From positions 1,860,001 through 1,924,000 of the forward strand of contig NZ_QWEZ01000001.1 in the NCBI RefSeq assembly GCF_003864255.1: DNA of 64,000 bases. The letters are read 5' to 3'. The notes below the pieces were generated by a model that ran no database searches, had not been told where the DNA came from, and saw only the letters and a program-made list of their open reading frames with translations. A program made the translations under genes and the position numbers. Shown piece by piece: positions 47,679-56,703 of the stretch (positions are counted from its first letter, which is position 1; each line of letters begins with the position of its first letter). The stretch comes from Aestuariirhabdus litorea. GTDB lineage: Bacteria; Pseudomonadota; Gammaproteobacteria; Pseudomonadales; Aestuariirhabdaceae.

Positions 47679-49079
47679 TTAATCCTGCAGTTTGAAGGTA
47701 ATGTAACCCGGGCGGCCGCGACGGATCAGGCGCATGGAGATGGAGCGGTCCGCGGGCAGTTCTGCCACCAGGCTGGAGAACTGCTTGGGGGTCTCAACGG
47801 ACTGGTTGTTGACATCGGTGATCACATCGCCGGGGCGCAGGCCGATCTCCTTGGCCGGACCACCAAGCACCTCACTGACCACCACCCCGTTGCTGATCTC
47901 CAGGTCGCTGCGCTGCTCCTCGCTCAGGGAGGTAACCTTTACCCCCAGGCGGTTAGCCTTTTTGGCAGGCTGGCCGGGAGCGCTGGCCTGGCGCTGTTCG
48001 GTCGGCAGCTCACCCACCGTCACATCGACGCTGATCTGCTTACCGGCCCGCACCAGCTTCACCTTAACGGTATCTCCCGGCGGGGTCGCCCCCACTGCGT
48101 GGGGAAGGTCAGCTGAGAGGTTGATCTCCTTGTCGCCAAAACGCAGAATCACATCGCCATCGCGCAAACCGGAGCGGTCACCGGGGCCATCGGGCATCAC
48201 CTGGGCCACCAGCGCGCCGGCGGCCTTATCCAGCCCAAAGGATTCCGCCAGGTCCTTGTTCACATCCTGAATGACCACCCCGAGCCAGCCGCGAGAGACA
48301 TAACCCTGCTTTTTCAACTGGTCCGACACCCGCATCGCCACATCCATGGGGATCGCAAAGGAGAGCCCCATGAAGCCGCCTGAGCGGGTGAAGATCTGCG
48401 AATTAATCCCGATCACCTCACCCTCCAGATTGAACAGCGGCCCCCCGGAATTGCCCGGGTTGATGGCCACATCGGTCTGGATAAAGGGAACGTAGTTTTC
48501 GCTCGGCAGGCTACGCCCAAGGGCGCTGATGATACCGGCAGTCACCGAGTAGTCGAAGCCAAAGGGAGAACCGATCGCGACCACCCACTGCCCCGGCTCG
48601 AGGTTGGCGGAGTGGCCAATCTTCACCGCCGGCAGATTGTCCGCCTCGATCTTCAACAGGGCCAGGTCCGATCGCTCATCAACGCCGATCACGACTGCTT
48701 CCAGCTCCCGCCGGTCGTTCAGGCGCACAATCACCTGGTCAGCACCATCCACCACGTGGTTATTGGTGAGAATATAACCGTCGCTGGAGATGATAAATCC
48801 GGACCCCAGCGACTGGGGGCGGGGCCGCCCCTCTTCCGAACGGGGGTGGGGACGCCCGAAAAACTCCTGGAAGATATCCGGCAGGGGTTGGCCGTTGGGC
48901 CCCAGAATCGGTTCCCCCTCCTTGGCTCCCCTCACCGTACTGATGTTCACCACGGCCGGAGAGGCCTCCTTGACCAGCTGGGTAAACTCCGGCAACTGGG
49001 CCGCCCAGCCGTTGGAAAACCATAGCAACGCACAGATGGCGGCGGTGATAGACCACATCGATGAATGAGATCGATTCAT
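47679..49079 (-). CDS. mucD: Periplasmic serine protease/chaperone MucD (DegP family)
   Basis: 466-residue HtrA protease. A signal peptide (about residues 1-27, ending SNGWAAQ) is followed by a trypsin-like domain with catalytic His in NNHVVDGAD, Asp in RSDLALLKIE and Ser in NPGNSGGPLFN, then two PDZ domains (RGWLGVVIQDV..., NRLGVKVTSL...). In the Pseudomonas system it clears misfolded envelope proteins and restrains AlgU activity. The ATG at 49079 has GGGAG about 9 bases upstream. It ends the rpoE-rseA-rseB-rseC-mucD cluster. Confidence 0.95.
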   Translation of the reverse strand: MNRSHSSMWSITAAICALLWFSNGWAAQLPEFTQLVKEASPAVVNISTVRGAKEGEPILGPNGQPLPDIFQEFFGRPHPRSEEGRPRPQSLGSGFIISSDGYILTNNHVVDGADQVIVRLNDRRELEAVVIGVDERSDLALLKIEADNLPAVKIGHSANLEPGQWVVAIGSPFGFDYSVTAGIISALGRSLPSENYVPFIQTDVAINPGNSGGPLFNLEGEVIGINSQIFTRSGGFMGLSFAIPMDVAMRVSDQLKKQGYVSRGWLGVVIQDVNKDLAESFGLDKAAGALVAQVMPDGPGDRSGLRDGDVILRFGDKEINLSADLPHAVGATPPGDTVKVKLVRAGKQISVDVTVGELPTEQRQASAPGQPAKKANRLGVKVTSLSEEQRSDLEISNGVVVSEVLGGPAKEIGLRPGDVITDVNNQSVETPKQFSSLVAELPADRSISMRLIRRGRPGYITFKLQD

Positions 49080-49120
49080 TATTTCTCCCAATTATCTAGC
49101 TGACTGTTGATTGCCTGGAC

Positions 49121-49564
49121 TCAGGATTCCCTGGGCAGCAACCCCACGACCCGGGGCTGGGCTTCGCCCCGTTGTTGCAACGCCCGGCTGCGTAATGCAA
49201 CCCCGGCAAAGCCTACCAGCAGCCCGGTAAAGGCACCCACAATGACGCCCACCTCGCTCAGCTGCATCCACTCACAGATCACCAGCGCCGCCATCATCAG
49301 TAGCAGCGGCATCAGGTAAACCAACATGGCGCCCTTGACGATCACCTGCTCGGGAACGGCGATGGTCACCGAGTCTCCCACCTGAACCGGGTAGCTGTTA
49401 AGGGCCCGCACCAGGTTGCAGTTTTCAGTGCGCCCCAGCTTGTTCAGCAGCTCCTGGCCGCAGACCGCGCGAGCACTGCACTGCCCGCAGCTCGACTGGC
49501 GACGGGTCTCCACCCAGATCGCTCCCGGCTCCACGGCAACCGCCACACCCCGCTCCTCAACCAT
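49121..49564 (-). CDS. rseC: RseC/MucC-family membrane protein
   Basis: 147-residue inner-membrane protein. N-terminal cysteines C-X2-C-X5-C (CGQCSARAVCG) follow VEERGVAVAV, and two membrane helices occupy about residues 75-120. RseC-type proteins modulate sigma E or take part in SoxR reduction with Rsx; this window has a complete rsx operon 30 kb away. The ATG at 49564 is used; longer frames upstream would overlap rseB. It begins 7 bases after the rseB stop. Confidence 0.9.
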   Translation of the reverse strand: MVEERGVAVAVEPGAIWVETRRQSSCGQCSARAVCGQELLNKLGRTENCNLVRALNSYPVQVGDSVTIAVPEQVIVKGAMLVYLMPLLLMMAALVICEWMQLSEVGVIVGAFTGLLVGFAGVALRSRALQQRGEAQPRVVGLLPRES

Positions 49565-49571
49565 CGCCTCG

Positions 49572-50600
49572 CTACCTCTGAGTTGGCGCAATCGAAACGG
49601 CGATGCGCTCCGCTGTACCCAACGGAATTTCACCCACCACCGTCACCATATAGTAATCCTCGTGGTCGCGAAAAACCCGGGAGATGGCGGTTGTGGCGCC
49701 GTTACTATCGGTGGCTTCACTGAGCAGATTTTCATCATCGAGCTCGACAAACAAGGAGAAGCTGGCCAGGCCATCGGAGTACATCAGGGAGTCAACGGGA
49801 TGCTTGCCCACCGGGCTGCGCCGTTCGTCGCGCTGGGTCAGGGAGAAGCCGGCCGGCACCCAACCCACCTGCCAGTTCAGGGGGCGATCCGTCTCGTCGA
49901 GATCGAGCCGGGATTCGATGCGATGGGTCGTGACCAGCTGCTCGGGCAGCTGCTGCACATCCACCGAGAGGCGAAGTTCCTCGGGACGAATATCACTGCC
50001 CACCTGCAGGGAGACAAACTGCAACCGCTCCAGAACCCCGCCCTTGTCATCCAGCATCAGGGATTTCAACAACAAACCGGTCTGTTCATCCAGCCAAAGT
50101 TGATAGCCGTATCGGTGTCGGTCACCGGGGACCACATTGACCATAATGGCCGCACGCCCGGCTACCCGGTCGCGGCCAACGAATTCGCTGCGATAGGAGT
50201 CCCCGAGTGCGCTGAATCGCCGCAGCATCTGTTCCGGGGTGACCACCGTTTCACCGTGCTCGAAGCGCAGTACCTGGTCGCTGTTGAGAAAGGTGACCAG
50301 CTCTCCATCACGCACCACCTCACGGTAGCGGCCATCGAGATAGACCATGCGCGCACGGTGCTGGTTACCACTGAGGTCGCGCACGATCGAAAGGGTATTG
50401 AGCCCCTGGGCATTTTGAAACACCAGGTTGCCGCGAAAACTGAGGGTACTGTAGGCCTCGTTCATCGCCCGCAGCCAGATTTCACTCTTTTCATGGGTCT
50501 CGGCCAGCACAGAGGGGGAGATCCACCCGCCCCCCAGAACCAGGGCGACCATCAGTAGTTGTCTAATCACCGTTGTGCTCGCATCAACGACTTTCTGCAT
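49572..50600 (-). CDS. rseB: Sigma-E negative regulator RseB/MucB
   Basis: 342-residue periplasmic lipid-sensing protein that shields the anti-sigma factor from cleavage. A signal peptide (VIRQLLMVALVLGGGWISPSVLA) precedes a LolA-like domain with YSTLSFRGNLVFQ and a second domain. Start choice: the ATG at 50600 overlaps rseA by 17 bases, while the GTG at 50570 lies just after the rseA stop and gives the more compact signal peptide; I cannot decide between them. Confidence 0.92.
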   Translation of the reverse strand: MQKVVDASTTVIRQLLMVALVLGGGWISPSVLAETHEKSEIWLRAMNEAYSTLSFRGNLVFQNAQGLNTLSIVRDLSGNQHRARMVYLDGRYREVVRDGELVTFLNSDQVLRFEHGETVVTPEQMLRRFSALGDSYRSEFVGRDRVAGRAAIMVNVVPGDRHRYGYQLWLDEQTGLLLKSLMLDDKGGVLERLQFVSLQVGSDIRPEELRLSVDVQQLPEQLVTTHRIESRLDLDETDRPLNWQVGWVPAGFSLTQRDERRSPVGKHPVDSLMYSDGLASFSLFVELDDENLLSEATDSNGATTAISRVFRDHEDYYMVTVVGEIPLGTAERIAVSIAPTQR

Positions 50601-51225
50601 TAACCAGGCGGGCAAAGGGCAGCATACCCTGATACTGCCCCAACGCACTGTTTTCAGCATGCTGTAACATATAGGTCCTCAGGCGCTGCTGGGAGATCGC
50701 TTCGGCATACTGACGCGCCTGTTCAACCCGCTCCGCCGACAGCGACGCTGCCGACTCGCCGTAACCGGCCTCCAGAGTGCTGGCCCCCATGCGGTCAATC
50801 GCCTGGATCACCCCTGGCTGCTGAATGACCTGAGGGGCCTGGGCAAGACCGGACTCCATCACCGAGCCACTATTAAGGCTGTAGTTGTAGGTCTGCACAC
50901 CAAAGAGTACCGCCACCGTGACACTGGCCGCGATGGCCACACGCCCGGCACGACTGGCCCACCGGCCATAGCGGCGACTGCTCTCGCGGCCCCCGTGGGG
51001 CGCCTCCTCAGCAATGGCATCACGGATAGAAGCCGACAGGTCGATCGATGACGGGCTCAGTTTTTCCTGCTTCAATACCGCCCCGAGCAGACGATAACGG
51101 TGCGCAAGATCGCGCAGCTCAGAATCCTGGTGGACCTCCGCCAACACCCGGTGCAATTCAAGCTCGTTGGCTTCGCTATCCCACACCGCTGACAGAGATT
51201 CACGCAATCGCTGGTCTGAACTCAT
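50584..51225 (-). CDS. rseA: Anti-sigma-E factor RseA/MucA
   Basis: 213-residue single-pass membrane protein. The cytoplasmic N-terminus (RLRESLSAVWDSEANELELHRVL) binds the sigma factor, one helix at about residues 96-115 spans the membrane, and the C-terminus is periplasmic, the site of regulated proteolysis. The ATG at 51225 follows GAGGTG by 6 bases. It lies 143 bases after rpoE, a larger gap than usual, with room for a separate promoter. Confidence 0.94.
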   Translation of the reverse strand: MSSDQRLRESLSAVWDSEANELELHRVLAEVHQDSELRDLAHRYRLLGAVLKQEKLSPSSIDLSASIRDAIAEEAPHGGRESSRRYGRWASRAGRVAIAASVTVAVLFGVQTYNYSLNSGSVMESGLAQAPQVIQQPGVIQAIDRMGASTLEAGYGESAASLSAERVEQARQYAEAISQQRLRTYMLQHAENSALGQYQGMLPFARLVNAESR

Positions 51226-51368
51226 TAAACACCTCAAACTTCGTGGTTAGTATCCGCCCATCCGGTTGATTCCAGCGCCGGTGCGCGTTTGTCTTAAGCA
51301 TTGACCCCGAAGGGGCTCGCCAGTTCCCTTATACTGACGATGGTTTTTAACGATTTTAAAAACTGGCC

Positions 51369-51947
51369 TTAACGCAGCAGCGGCTCGATCTCACGGTCCA
51401 CTGATTCCCGCGCCCGAAAGATTCTCGAGCGCACCGTCCCCACCGGGCACTGCATCACATCCGCGATCTCTTCATAACTTAACCCCTCAAACTCCCTCAG
51501 GGTCAAGGCCGTTTTGAGATCCTCGGGCAAATTAGTGATCGCCCGGTTGATGGTCGCCTCTATCTCATCGGTCAGCAGCCGGCTCTCGGGGTTGTCCAGT
51601 TCCCGCAGGGGGTTGCGCCCCTCCACGTACTCGGCATCCTCGGCATCCACATCGGTATCGGGCGGCCGGCGACCACGGGAAACCAGGTAGTTTTTTGCGG
51701 TATTGATGGCGATCCGGTAGAGCCAGGTATAAAAGGCGCTCTCTCCACGAAACTTTCCCAACGCCCGATAGGCTTTGATGAACGCCTCCTGGGTCACATC
51801 CTGGACCTCCTGGTGGTCGAAGACGTAGCGACTCACCAGCCCCAGAATCTTGTGCTGGTACTTAATCACCAGAAGATCAAATGCGCGCTTGTCGCCCTGC
51901 TGAACCCGGGCTACCAGTTGCTGATCTTCATCCTGCTGCTGGATCAC
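51369..51947 (-). CDS. rpoE: RNA polymerase sigma factor RpoE/AlgU
   Basis: 192-residue ECF sigma factor for envelope stress. Region 2 (DLLVIKYQHKILGLVSRYV...QDVTQEAFIKAYRAL...FYTWLYRIAINTAKNYL) and region 4 (LREFEGLSYEEIADVMQCPVGTVRSRIFRARE) are complete. The start is a GTG at 51947 with GGGAGAGA upstream. It heads the rpoE-rseA-rseB-rseC-mucD cluster and is divergent from nadB, exactly as algU is in pseudomonads. A possible self-activated promoter is listed upstream. Confidence 0.97.
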   Translation of the reverse strand: MIQQQDEDQQLVARVQQGDKRAFDLLVIKYQHKILGLVSRYVFDHQEVQDVTQEAFIKAYRALGKFRGESAFYTWLYRIAINTAKNYLVSRGRRPPDTDVDAEDAEYVEGRNPLRELDNPESRLLTDEIEATINRAITNLPEDLKTALTLREFEGLSYEEIADVMQCPVGTVRSRIFRARESVDREIEPLLR

Positions 51948-52013
51948 TTATCTCTCCCACAGACCACCCGACGATGCTCTTGAACTGACCGCACCTTTGC
52001 CGACATCAGCGGA

Positions 52014-52039
52014 TAGACTCCGCACCCTATTGTTAGTTC
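52014..52039 (-). promoter_or_regulatory. Candidate sigma-E/AlgU-type promoter of rpoE
   Basis: On the minus strand GAACTA (52039-52034) and TCTA (52017-52014) are separated by 16 bases, close to the AlgU pattern GAACTT-N16-TCTGA. It lies about 70 bases upstream of the rpoE GTG and could give the autoactivation known for this sigma factor. Confidence 0.5.
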
Positions 52040-52217
52040 AAAAAACCTTAACATCCGCTTGATATCCGCTACCATCGCTATAAAGCACTTCTGTTATATG
52101 GGGGGGCAACGGCCATAAGTCAACCATTGGCCTGTGAGGGTTGCCCTCACCACAGGCAGGCTATACCCTTGCCTCGCCTTGCCGATAAACCATGGACACC
52201 CTCAAGCGAGCCCCCTG

Positions 52218-53840
52218 ATGACAACAAAACATCTCCACGACGTGCTGGTCATAGGCAGTGGAGCCGCCGGCCTGAGTCTGGCGCTGGAGCTACCCCGTCA
52301 CTTCAGGGTAGCGGTTCTCAGCAAGGCCAACCTGATGGCCGGTTCAACCTCCCAGGCCCAGGGGGGTATAGCGGCGGTGCTCGACAGCACCGACAGTGTC
52401 GAGCACCACACCGCCGACACCCTCACCGCCGGGGCCGGGCTCTGCCACGACGACGCCGTGCGCTTTACGGTCTCCAACAGCTCCGACAATATCCGTTGGC
52501 TTATCGACCAGGGGGTCCCCTTTACCCGCAGTGGCGACACCCCCGACACCGAGTCACGCTATCACCTCACCAAGGAGGGCGGCCACAGTCACCGGCGGGT
52601 GATCCACGCCGCCGATGCCACCGGCCACGCCGTGGCCAGCACCCTGATCCAACGGGCGCAGGAGGCCGACAATATTGAGCTCTACGAAAACCGGGTTGCC
52701 ATCGATCTGGTGACGCATCGCCACATGGGGGGCGGTGCCCCCCGCTGCCTGGGGGCCTACGTGCTCGACACAGAGGCCGACCAGGTAGAGTTGTTCCAGG
52801 CTCGCAGTGTGGTGTTGGCCACCGGCGGGGCCAGTAAGGTCTACCTCTACACCAGCAACCAGGATGGTGCCAGTGGCGACGGTATCGCCATGGCCTGGCG
52901 CGCGGGCTGCCGGGTCGCCAATATGGAGTTCAACCAGTTTCATCCCACCTGTCTCTACCACCCCCAGGCCAAATCCTTCCTGATTACTGAAGCGGTACGG
53001 GGTGAGGGGGGAATCCTGCGACTGCCCGATGGCGAGCGCTTTATGGCGCGCTTTGACCCCCGCCTGGAGCTGGCACCCAGGGACATTGTCGCCCGTGCCA
53101 TCGACCATGAGATGAAACGCCTGGGGGCCGATTGCGTGTACCTGGACATCAGCCACAAACCGGCCGATTTTATCCTCGAACACTTCCCTACGGTCCACGA
53201 GTGCTGCCTGCGTTTTGGCATCGACATCACCCGCGAAGCGATCCCGGTGGTGCCGGCGGCCCACTACACCTGCGGCGGCGTCATTGTCGACCAGCACGGC
53301 CGCACCGACCTGGAGGGACTGTATGCGGTGGGTGAGACCAGCTTCACCGGGCTCCACGGCGCCAACCGCCTGGCCAGCAACTCCCTGCTCGAGTGCATTG
53401 TCTATGCCCGCTCGGCGGCGCGGGATATCCAGCGGGAACTGGCTACCCCGCTGCCCGCCCTGCCGGCCCTCCCCGACTGGGACGAGAGTCAGGTGACCGA
53501 CTCCGACGAGGATGTGATCATCGCCCACAACTGGGAGGAGCTGCGGCGTTTCATGTGGGACTACGTGGGTATCGTGCGCACCAATAAGCGCCTGCAACGC
53601 GCCAAGCACAGGGTCGATATGCTGCAGCAGGAGATCAACGAGTTCTACAGCAACTACAAGGTCAGCAACGACCTCATTGAGCTGCGTAACCTGGCGGTGG
53701 TGGCGGACCTGATCATCCGCTCGGCGCAGCAGCGCTGCGAAAGCCGCGGACTCCATTACACCCTCGATTACCCGCAAACCGCCCCCGAGGCGGTGGATAC
53801 CGTCCTGGTACCCGGTAACCATCCGCGAGAACACCCCTAG
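52218..53840 (+). CDS. nadB: L-aspartate oxidase NadB
   Basis: 540-residue FAD enzyme that oxidises aspartate to iminoaspartate for NAD synthesis. The FAD site [18 protein letters not shown] is at the N-terminus; [25 protein letters not shown] and [11 protein letters not shown] are family motifs, and AAHYTCGGV...GLYAVGE completes the active-site lid. The ATG at 52218 is chosen because upstream codons lack family likeness. It is divergent from rpoE; the shared gap also holds a TATAAA near 52079 as a possible -10. Confidence 0.96.
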   Translation: MTTKHLHDVLVIGSGAAGLSLALELPRHFRVAVLSKANLMAGSTSQAQGGIAAVLDSTDSVEHHTADTLTAGAGLCHDDAVRFTVSNSSDNIRWLIDQGVPFTRSGDTPDTESRYHLTKEGGHSHRRVIHAADATGHAVASTLIQRAQEADNIELYENRVAIDLVTHRHMGGGAPRCLGAYVLDTEADQVELFQARSVVLATGGASKVYLYTSNQDGASGDGIAMAWRAGCRVANMEFNQFHPTCLYHPQAKSFLITEAVRGEGGILRLPDGERFMARFDPRLELAPRDIVARAIDHEMKRLGADCVYLDISHKPADFILEHFPTVHECCLRFGIDITREAIPVVPAAHYTCGGVIVDQHGRTDLEGLYAVGETSFTGLHGANRLASNSLLECIVYARSAARDIQRELATPLPALPALPDWDESQVTDSDEDVIIAHNWEELRRFMWDYVGIVRTNKRLQRAKHRVDMLQQEINEFYSNYKVSNDLIELRNLAVVADLIIRSAQQRCESRGLHYTLDYPQTAPEAVDTVLVPGNHPREHP

Positions 53841-54304
53841 GGCTCGCCGTCACTTCGCCCCTGAGGCCCTCCCCATCGCAGCAACAGGCGCAGGCGCCTG
53901 AGCTGCTCGGGATCGGCACTGTCGGCGAACAGCAGCACAGGATAGCGGCGCCCGCTCTCCTGGCCGCGAAAACTCAGCATGGTGAGCCGCGGTGATACCC
54001 AGGCCTCCCCGGTCGGGGTAACCGTCTCCCGCAGATCCCCCGCCACCAGCCACCACTGCTGCCCATCGTGTCCCAGGGCACGAACGCTGCCTACCCGGCA
54101 CAGCAGATAATGACGTCCCAGCCAAAAGATCAGTTGGCCACAGAGCAGCGCCGCCCCCAGCAGCTTCACCAGGGGGACGAGGGGAGCACTCAGCCAGAGC
54201 CCCAGCAGGAGAAAAAAGAGGGAAACGGACCAGCAAAGCATCTGCGTGCTGGCCTCGATCCGCAGCTGGGTAAAGCGATTGTTAGAGGGTACGACCGAGT
54301 CCAT
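53837..54304 (-). CDS. ygfX: YgfX-like membrane protein
   Basis: 155-residue protein with two close membrane helices at about residues 22-60 ([17 protein letters not shown] and [19 protein letters not shown]), then a soluble domain. Position directly after sdhE matches the E. coli sdhE-ygfX pair; YgfX (CptA) has been described as affecting cytoskeletal proteins, but this sequence is poorly conserved, so the name rests partly on context. The ATG at 54304 is used. Its TAG shares CTAG with the nadB stop on the other strand. Confidence 0.72.
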   Translation of the reverse strand: MDSVVPSNNRFTQLRIEASTQMLCWSVSLFFLLLGLWLSAPLVPLVKLLGAALLCGQLIFWLGRHYLLCRVGSVRALGHDGQQWWLVAGDLRETVTPTGEAWVSPRLTMLSFRGQESGRRYPVLLFADSADPEQLRRLRLLLRWGGPQGRSDGEP

Positions 54305-54332
54305 GGCGGCACCATCAGGTGGGGGCCAGCCG

Positions 54333-54587
54333 TTAGTCGGGCTGCACCCGGTTAACGATAATATCGACGATACGCGCCAGATCCGGGTCTTCCGGCACCT
54401 CTTTGCGCATAAACCAGGCAAACATATCCTGATCTTCGCAGGTCAGCAGCTTTTCGTATCGATCCTGATCCGCTTCCGACAGGTCGTTAAACGCCTCTTT
54501 CAGAAAGGGCACCAGCAACACATCCAGCTCCAGCATCCCTCTGCGGCTGTGCCAGAACAGACGGTTGAGCTCCTCTTGCGACTTCAT
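54333..54587 (-). CDS. sdhE: FAD assembly factor SdhE
   Basis: 84-residue protein that promotes covalent FAD attachment to succinate dehydrogenase/fumarate reductase flavoprotein. The RGMLELD motif ([12 protein letters not shown]) that contacts SdhA is intact, and the DxxMFAWFM helix is typical. It has its own promoter and is followed by ygfX after 28 bases. Confidence 0.95.
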   Translation of the reverse strand: MKSQEELNRLFWHSRRGMLELDVLLVPFLKEAFNDLSEADQDRYEKLLTCEDQDMFAWFMRKEVPEDPDLARIVDIIVNRVQPD

Positions 54588-54624
54588 CCATCGATCTCCG
54601 ATTATCCACGCAAATTAGCGGGCC

Positions 54625-54653
54625 ATTATAGCCGCTTCTCTGTCACTGTTGCC
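54625..54653 (-). promoter_or_regulatory. Candidate promoter of sdhE-ygfX
   Basis: On the minus strand TATAAT (54630-54625) lies 17 bases from GGCAAC (54653-54648), 38 bases before the sdhE ATG. The -35 is weak, the -10 perfect. Confidence 0.55.
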
Positions 54654-54730
54654 ATTAGCGCTTTTGCTCTATCATCGGCAACTCAAGGACGCATCCACGC
54701 CCCCTAGAAAAGATCCGGAGTACCCGCTCA

Positions 54731-55729
54731 ATGAGCACCCAATGGCAACAGTTTCTGCAACAGCAACCCGCCCCCCAGCCATTATCCGATGGTGACAGCT
54801 GGTTCTGCGACCTCTCGGACTGGTCCATCCTCTCCGTTAGCGATGGCAACCCCAAACAGTTCCTGCAGGGACAGATCACCTGTGACCTCAACTCCTTTGC
54901 GGACAACAGCAGCACCCTGGGCGCTCGCTGCAACGCTAAGGGGAGAATGATGAGTAATTTTCGCCTGCTCCCCAACGGCACGGGCTACTGGCTGGTCATG
55001 CACCACTCCATCATTGACGCCAACGTTACCGACCTGGGCAAGTACGCGGTGTTCTTCCGCAGCACGCTGCGTAACGAGCAGGAGCAGCTCGCCGGAATCG
55101 GCTTGGCCGGCCCCCAGGCCCGGCAATGGCTGGAGCAACAGGGGATAGCGCTGCCCGCCCGCGACCAGAGAACAGAGCTGCTCGGCGGCCAGCTGGTCTG
55201 CGTCGACGAGCACAGCCCCCGTTACCAGCTGTGGCTACCCCTTGAGAGCGCCTGCCAGCAATGGGCTGCACTGGCCGGCACGCTGCCAAGGAATCCCCAG
55301 TCGCGCTGGACGTTGGCGGATATCCGCCAGGGTATTGCCTGGGTCGATAGCGACAGTCTCGAGCAGTACACCCCCCACCAGTTCAACCTGCAGGCGTTGG
55401 GGGCGATCAGCTTCCGTAAGGGGTGCTACACCGGGCAGGAGATCGTGGCGCGTATGCAGCACCTGGGAAAATCCAAGAGCCGGCTCTATCGGCTGCAGTG
55501 TGAAGCATTGCCAGAGCAGACGCCTTGCAGCATCAGTGATGAGACCGGAGCGGCTGTCGGAGAGCTGGTCAGTTTTGCTCCCAGCGAGCGGGGTGGTGAG
55601 CTGTTGGCGGTGGTTCGCAACGACGCAATTGAGAATAAAAAACTGGCTTTCGGTGCTAATAAGGTTCTCACCGTGGCCGAACTTCCTTATGCTATAACCC
55701 ACAGGGAGCATCTGGAACAACGGACCTGA
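54731..55729 (+). CDS. ygfZ: Folate-dependent Fe-S maintenance protein YgfZ
   Basis: 332-residue GcvT-fold protein that supports certain Fe-S enzymes such as MiaB, probably through folate. The hallmark KGCYTGQEIVAR, with its reactive Cys, is at about residue 230, after FLQGQITCDLN and ARCNAKGRMMSNFRL. It is divergent from sdhE and followed after 75 bases by an HDOD gene. Confidence 0.94.
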   Translation: MSTQWQQFLQQQPAPQPLSDGDSWFCDLSDWSILSVSDGNPKQFLQGQITCDLNSFADNSSTLGARCNAKGRMMSNFRLLPNGTGYWLVMHHSIIDANVTDLGKYAVFFRSTLRNEQEQLAGIGLAGPQARQWLEQQGIALPARDQRTELLGGQLVCVDEHSPRYQLWLPLESACQQWAALAGTLPRNPQSRWTLADIRQGIAWVDSDSLEQYTPHQFNLQALGAISFRKGCYTGQEIVARMQHLGKSKSRLYRLQCEALPEQTPCSISDETGAAVGELVSFAPSERGGELLAVVRNDAIENKKLAFGANKVLTVAELPYAITHREHLEQRT

Positions 55730-55804
55730 ACAACAATAACGGCCCGCCCATCGTTACCTATGTCTCCATTGAGTAATAGCTACCAGCCAACAGTGAATTG
55801 ATAT

Positions 55805-56641
55805 ATGAGCGATCTCGCAGCCAGCATTCTCGAGCAGTTGACCCGCGCCATTGAGCAAGACCAACTCCGACTCCCCACCCTGCCCGAAGTGGCCTTGCGT
55901 GTACGTGAAGCGGCGGAGGATCCCAACGTCGATGTGCGCAAGATCTGCAACGTTATCGGCAACGATGCCGCCATCAGTGCCCGTATTATCAAGGTGGTCA
56001 ACTCCCCCCTGATGCGCGGCAGCCGCGAAATCGACAACCTGCAAAATGCGGTCAGCCGCCTGGGTATCACCTACTCCTGCAACCTTGCCACCGGCTTGGC
56101 CATGGAGCAGATGTTCCAGGCCACCAACGACATGGTTGACCAGCTGATGCGCGAGACCTGGCAAAAAAGCGTAGAGATCGCCGGTATCTCCCACGTTCTC
56201 TGCCGCCAGTACACCCGCCTGGCACCGGACCAGGCGACCCTGGCCGGCCTGCTGCACCGCATCGGCGTGCTGCCGATCCTGACCCACATTGAGGACAGCG
56301 GTGAGATTCCCGACGAAGCCACCCTGCGGCAGGTGATCCACGAGATCCACCCGATCCTCGGCAGCAAGATCCTGCGCACCTGGGACTTCCCCGCCGAGAT
56401 CGCCGATGTTCCCAGCGAGTCGATCCATTTCGACCGCGATATCGGCGACAAGCCGGATTACGCCGATATCGTTATGGTGGCCATCCTGCAATCGGTGGCC
56501 GGCACCGACCACCCCTATGCGCGGCTCGACTGGAGCCAGGTCAAGGCCTTTGAAAAGCTGGGCCTCGACCCCGAGATGGAGATGAGCGAAGGCGAGGACC
56601 TGAGCGACGAGATGGAGGCGGCCATGGCGCTGCTGGGCTAG
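55805..56641 (+). CDS. HDOD domain signalling protein
   Basis: 278-residue protein that is essentially one HDOD domain (about residues 18-215): LPTLPEVALRVREAAEDPNVDVRKICNVIGNDAAISARIIKVVNS, then RLGITYSCNLATGLAM and LAGLLHRIGVLPIL. The HD metal residues are not conserved, as is usual for HDOD. The C-terminal 30 residues are very acidic. Role unknown; the same gene follows ygfZ in pseudomonads. It is the second HDOD protein in this window. Confidence 0.9.
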   Translation: MSDLAASILEQLTRAIEQDQLRLPTLPEVALRVREAAEDPNVDVRKICNVIGNDAAISARIIKVVNSPLMRGSREIDNLQNAVSRLGITYSCNLATGLAMEQMFQATNDMVDQLMRETWQKSVEIAGISHVLCRQYTRLAPDQATLAGLLHRIGVLPILTHIEDSGEIPDEATLRQVIHEIHPILGSKILRTWDFPAEIADVPSESIHFDRDIGDKPDYADIVMVAILQSVAGTDHPYARLDWSQVKAFEKLGLDPEMEMSEGEDLSDEMEAAMALLG

Positions 56642-56652
56642 TTTCTCTTCTC

Positions 56653-56696
56653 CCTCCCACAAAAAACGGCGCCGAGGCGCCGTTTTTTGTGGGAGG
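56653..56696. terminator. Long bidirectional terminator between HDOD gene and mmsB
   Basis: CTCCCACAAAAAACGGCGCC and its exact complement flank a two-base centre, with A and T runs inside the arms. It would end both the plus-strand HDOD transcript and the minus-strand valine-degradation operon. Confidence 0.93.
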
Positions 56697-56703
56697 GGCT
56701 CAC

